NCBI GenBank assembly: GCA_023247055.1
Contig: JAHFHF010000034.1
Span: 1 to 33,157 of the forward strand
Origin: Candidatus Omnitrophota bacterium
GTDB taxonomy: Bacteria > Omnitrophota > Omnitrophia > Omnitrophales > Aquincolibacteriaceae
Reading direction: 5' to 3'
DNA length: 33,157 bases
Shown here in pieces: positions 31,111-33,157 of this stretch. Position 1 is the first letter of the stretch. Each line of letters opens with the position of its first letter. The notes below the pieces were generated by a model that was not told the origin of the DNA, searched no databases, and worked only from the letters and a program-made list of their open reading frames with translations. Made by a program: the position numbers and the translations under genes.

Positions 31111-32385
31111 TTAATTGACCGGCGCAATTTCTCCCGCCAAGCCGGTGCGTTCAATCCAGGTCTGAACTGCCTCCAGCGGCATAAAGCGTTTCCAGACTGC
31201 GCCTTCATTGAGAAAGTTTTCCAGCATGAGAAAACTAATGCCCTGGTCAATGCCCAGGTATTGATCCGCCCACCAGTTTTTGTCCAAATTGAATGCGCCT
31301 TTGAAACCAAAGTGGCCGTACAGCCGGTCTTTGTAATTGTCGTGGAAATACCGGATCGCGCGGATGGCTTCTTCCGGAGAAAAGACAATCGATCCGATAG
31401 CCGCATACGGGGCAACGGTGCCGTCCTGCAAACCTTCCCCGGGTTTAGCGCCATAAGCTTTATAGCCGCCGGGCCCCAGCGAGGCCGAAAGCCCCCAAGA
31501 GTTTTCTGAATAACCGCGGTACTGATTGCGGAAAGCCAGAGAGTATTCCAGATTCGCCAGCGTGGCATTTTTGGAATTGTCAAAATAGTTGATGCCGCCG
31601 TCATTCAATCCACGAAAATCGATAAAAGCCTGCGAGTATTGATAGGTGAAAAGGCTGCCCGAGTGCGAATAAATAATTTTTTTCCCCGCATATTCGTCTT
31701 CCCAGCGGACCCACTCCTGCCAAGACTGCGGAGGAATGGGATTGACTGAAGCGCCGATCGCCAGGGCCTGCAGAATAATGAGTTCGTTGTACGAGTCCCA
31801 GTAATAAGGCAGGAAGCCGGACTCCGGTTTCCAGCCCATGCAGACCAGCGCAGAGCCGTTCAGCATCCAGGCCCAATTGATCCGGTTATAAATCTGCTGG
31901 GCCATTCTTTCGATATCTGAACCGGGGAAATAACGGCCGGCCAGCAGCGCGCCGGCTAAAAGCAGCGCCGTGTCGATCGACGAAGCCTCCGATCCCCAGA
32001 CTCGTTTTCCACTTTGGCGGTCGATAAAGTGGAAAAAAAATCCTTGTTCATGTTCAGTCTGGCGCAGCAGGGCCTTGAGTGTTTTACGAACATAGTTTTC
32101 GGCATAACCATCCGGCAGCCAGCCATGTGAATCGGCAATGGCAAACGCAGCCAGAGAAAAACCTGTGGCTGCAATCGAGGCCGGCGAGCCGGGCTGGGAT
32201 GAGTCGCGTGTCAGGCCCGTTTTTTTGTCGGACATGTGGACAAAATACTGCAGCGTATCTTTTTGGATTTGGGTCAGGAGCGCGCGGTCTTCAACACTGA
32301 CGGGGGCCGCCCAAAGCGCGGAGGAGGAAAAGAAAAATACGGTCAGAAAAAAAACCAGTTTCCGGAACAGCTTATTTATCCACAC
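31111..32385 (-). CDS. Exported glucoamylase-family (GH144-like) protein
   Basis: A 424-aa protein with a signal peptide (KLVFFLTVFFFSSSALWA). The mature part has the glycoamylase/GH144 pattern: DTLQYFVHMSDKKTGLTRDSS, ASIAATGFSLAAFAIADSHG, GWKPESGFLPYYWDSYNE, GLSASLGPGGYKAYGAKPGE and VAPYAAIGSIVFSPEEAI. Family members cut beta-1,2-glucans or are attached to cyclic beta-glucan synthases; the substrate here is not shown. The start is uncertain: GTG 32385 precedes the signal peptide by only a few residues, while a TTG at 32427 adds residues overlapping the upstream gene. The coding end is 3 bp from the anti-sigma gene, convergent. Confidence 0.82.
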   Translation of the reverse strand: MWINKLFRKLVFFLTVFFFSSSALWAAPVSVEDRALLTQIQKDTLQYFVHMSDKKTGLTRDSSQPGSPASIAATGFSLAAFAIADSHGWLPDGYAENYVRKTLKALLRQTEHEQGFFFHFIDRQSGKRVWGSEASSIDTALLLAGALLAGRYFPGSDIERMAQQIYNRINWAWMLNGSALVCMGWKPESGFLPYYWDSYNELIILQALAIGASVNPIPPQSWQEWVRWEDEYAGKKIIYSHSGSLFTYQYSQAFIDFRGLNDGGINYFDNSKNATLANLEYSLAFRNQYRGYSENSWGLSASLGPGGYKAYGAKPGEGLQDGTVAPYAAIGSIVFSPEEAIRAIRYFHDNYKDRLYGHFGFKGAFNLDKNWWADQYLGIDQGISFLMLENFLNEGAVWKRFMPLEAVQTWIERTGLAGEIAPVN

Positions 32386-33022
32386 TGGTTTTGATCTTGT
32401 CGAGTTCGGCTTTGAGGCGTTCGCCAAGACGGGCAGGATTTTTATCTTGTTCGTTGACGATGTTTTTTAGTTTGGAAATCGTGGTGTCCAGAAAAGCTAG
32501 CGCTTCGTTGAAATGGTCGGCCAGAAACTGCCCTTCGTCGGTTTTACGCAGATGCACGCGCATGGACAAATTACCCTGGGACATGGCATCGAGCGTGGCC
32601 GCAAACCGGTAAAGAGGCCCTGCGATTTTATGCGATACATAAATCGAACCCCAGGCAATGAAGATGAAGAGCACCAGTAATTTGAGGAAAAGCGCGCGGT
32701 TGGATTTGTCGAGAATTTCTTTGAAAACTTCACGCTGGCGCTGGCTGAGTTTTTCGGACTGTTTGAACATCGAGAGGCTTGTCAGGCCTTGCTGCGAGGC
32801 GCCGGTACGGGCCTCGTCGTATTGAGTCAGCTGCGAGGCAATCAACATTTCGTCACGGATGTGTTTGTCGGAAAAAGCGTCGAGTACGCCGCCCCAAATC
32901 CCAAAATACAGGCTGAGCAGGGAAACAACCGAAATCGTCAGCAGAGTGACCGTCAAATAAGCCATGTAGCGGACCTGCAGAGGCTTATTGATCAGAAAGT
33001 GTTTACGGCGGTATGTGGCCAT
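32372..33022 (-). CDS. HAMP-domain inner-membrane protein
   Basis: A 216-aa protein with a basic N-terminus (YRRKHFLINKPLQVRYM), TM1 (AYLTVTLLTISVVSLLSLYF), a periplasmic loop of about 65 residues, TM2 (ALFLKLLVLFIFIAWGSIYV), then a HAMP linker (SHKIAGPLYRFAATLDAMSQ...GNLSMRV) and a coiled-coil tail. It lacks kinase, cyclase or methyl-accepting signalling domains, so it is a stand-alone HAMP module or partner of another protein. It overlaps the glycosidase start by 14 nt, indicating coupling; it may sense the envelope state. Confidence 0.83.
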   Translation of the reverse strand: MATYRRKHFLINKPLQVRYMAYLTVTLLTISVVSLLSLYFGIWGGVLDAFSDKHIRDEMLIASQLTQYDEARTGASQQGLTSLSMFKQSEKLSQRQREVFKEILDKSNRALFLKLLVLFIFIAWGSIYVSHKIAGPLYRFAATLDAMSQGNLSMRVHLRKTDEGQFLADHFNEALAFLDTTISKLKNIVNEQDKNPARLGERLKAELDKIKTSVDK

Positions 33023-33054
33023 AGGCCGTTCATCTTAGTTTATTTGAAATGCAC

Positions 33055-33083
33055 TGTCAAAAAGATATTGGCCGCGTTATAAT
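33055..33083 (+). promoter_or_regulatory. Promoter of glmS
   Basis: TGTCAA (33055-33060) and a perfect TATAAT (33078-33083) with 17 bp spacing. The start is near 33090, directly before the Shine-Dalgarno GGGGGAA and the ATG at 33106. Confidence 0.55.
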
Positions 33084-33105
33084 GCACTTCCTTTTGGGGG
33101 AAATC

Positions 33106-33157
33106 ATGTGCGGAATTATCGGTTATACCGGGCATCGCAATGCGGTGCCCGTACTCA
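33106..33157 (+). CDS. glmS: Glutamine-fructose-6-phosphate aminotransferase, 5' fragment
   Basis: Only the first 17 residues (MCGIIGYTGHRNAVPVL) are in the window; the gene runs off the right edge. The N-terminal Cys2 directly after Met and the pattern CGIIGY are typical of the Ntn amidotransferase domain of GlmS, which makes glucosamine-6-phosphate for peptidoglycan and lipopolysaccharide. A PurF- or AsnB-type amidotransferase also begins MCGI, but the GYTGHRNAVPVL continuation favours GlmS. Confidence 0.85.
   Translation, partial: MCGIIGYTGHRNAVPVL

Overview
The window is 33 kb of a bacterial chromosome with about 50-55% GC by eye. It encodes an outer membrane (TonB-dependent receptor, periplasmic binding protein), so it is a Gram-negative-type (diderm) cell. 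Several traits point, with modest confidence, to an uncultured lineage of the Omnitrophota (former OP3) or PVC-neighbour type: a giant multidomain protein peppered with the pentapeptide R-S-E-[MVI]-R, a TIGR04073-like protein, unlinked small operons, and many families of short palindromic intergenic repeats. No rRNA, tRNA or CRISPR array was found.

Layout. (1) 2-6973: the 3' part of a giant gene, open at the left window edge, with a GNAT-like domain, a GHKL ATPase-like domain, a second GNAT-like segment, two membrane zones and eight RSE[MVI]R motifs. (2) 6974-11480: a repeat-rich spacer, then separate genes for dTDP-glucose 4,6-dehydratase, leucyl aminopeptidase, a DUF309 protein and a small secreted or membrane protein. 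They are separated by at least four different palindromic repeat elements and a strong terminator. (3) 11500-19874: a cobalamin locus. A promoter and a cobalamin riboswitch with an unusual duplicated 52-nt arm precede a TonB receptor (btuB-like), btuF, btuC, btuD, a Cys-rich CWC protein, cobQ, a TIGR04073-like protein and the corrinoid adenosyltransferase cobO/btuR. Together these import corrinoids across both membranes, adenosylate them and amidate them to cobyric acid. (4) 19909-23546: a cell-surface cluster with a methyltransferase, two divergent YLD.GS mini-membrane proteins that are paralogues of each other, and a membrane-anchored sulfatase/phosphoethanolamine-transferase-like enzyme. 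(5) 23529-24084: a 556-bp RAYT (REP-associated Y1 transposase) unit bounded by two inverted 56-bp hairpins. Its left hairpin supplies the stop codons of both the surface enzyme and the transposase. (6) 24090-28192: comM (minus), then a DUF212 PAP2-like protein, a LysM-YkuD L,D-transpeptidase and accA. (7) 28209-31107: a small unknown gene, a coiled helical-repeat protein overlapping a MerR-type regulator, a sigma-28 (FliA/WhiG) factor and a FlgM-like anti-sigma factor. A sigma-28-like promoter lies upstream of the anti-sigma gene. (8) 31111-33157: a glucoamylase-family (GH144-like) secreted protein and a HAMP membrane protein on the minus strand, then the start of glmS at the right edge.

The features most worth a second look are the recurrent RSE[MVI]R peptide in the giant protein, the covarying tandem duplication inside the cobalamin riboswitch, the RAYT unit ending two convergent genes, the paralogous YLD.GS pair, the CWC protein embedded in the B12 operon, and repeat elements that have entered reading frames or translation starts.
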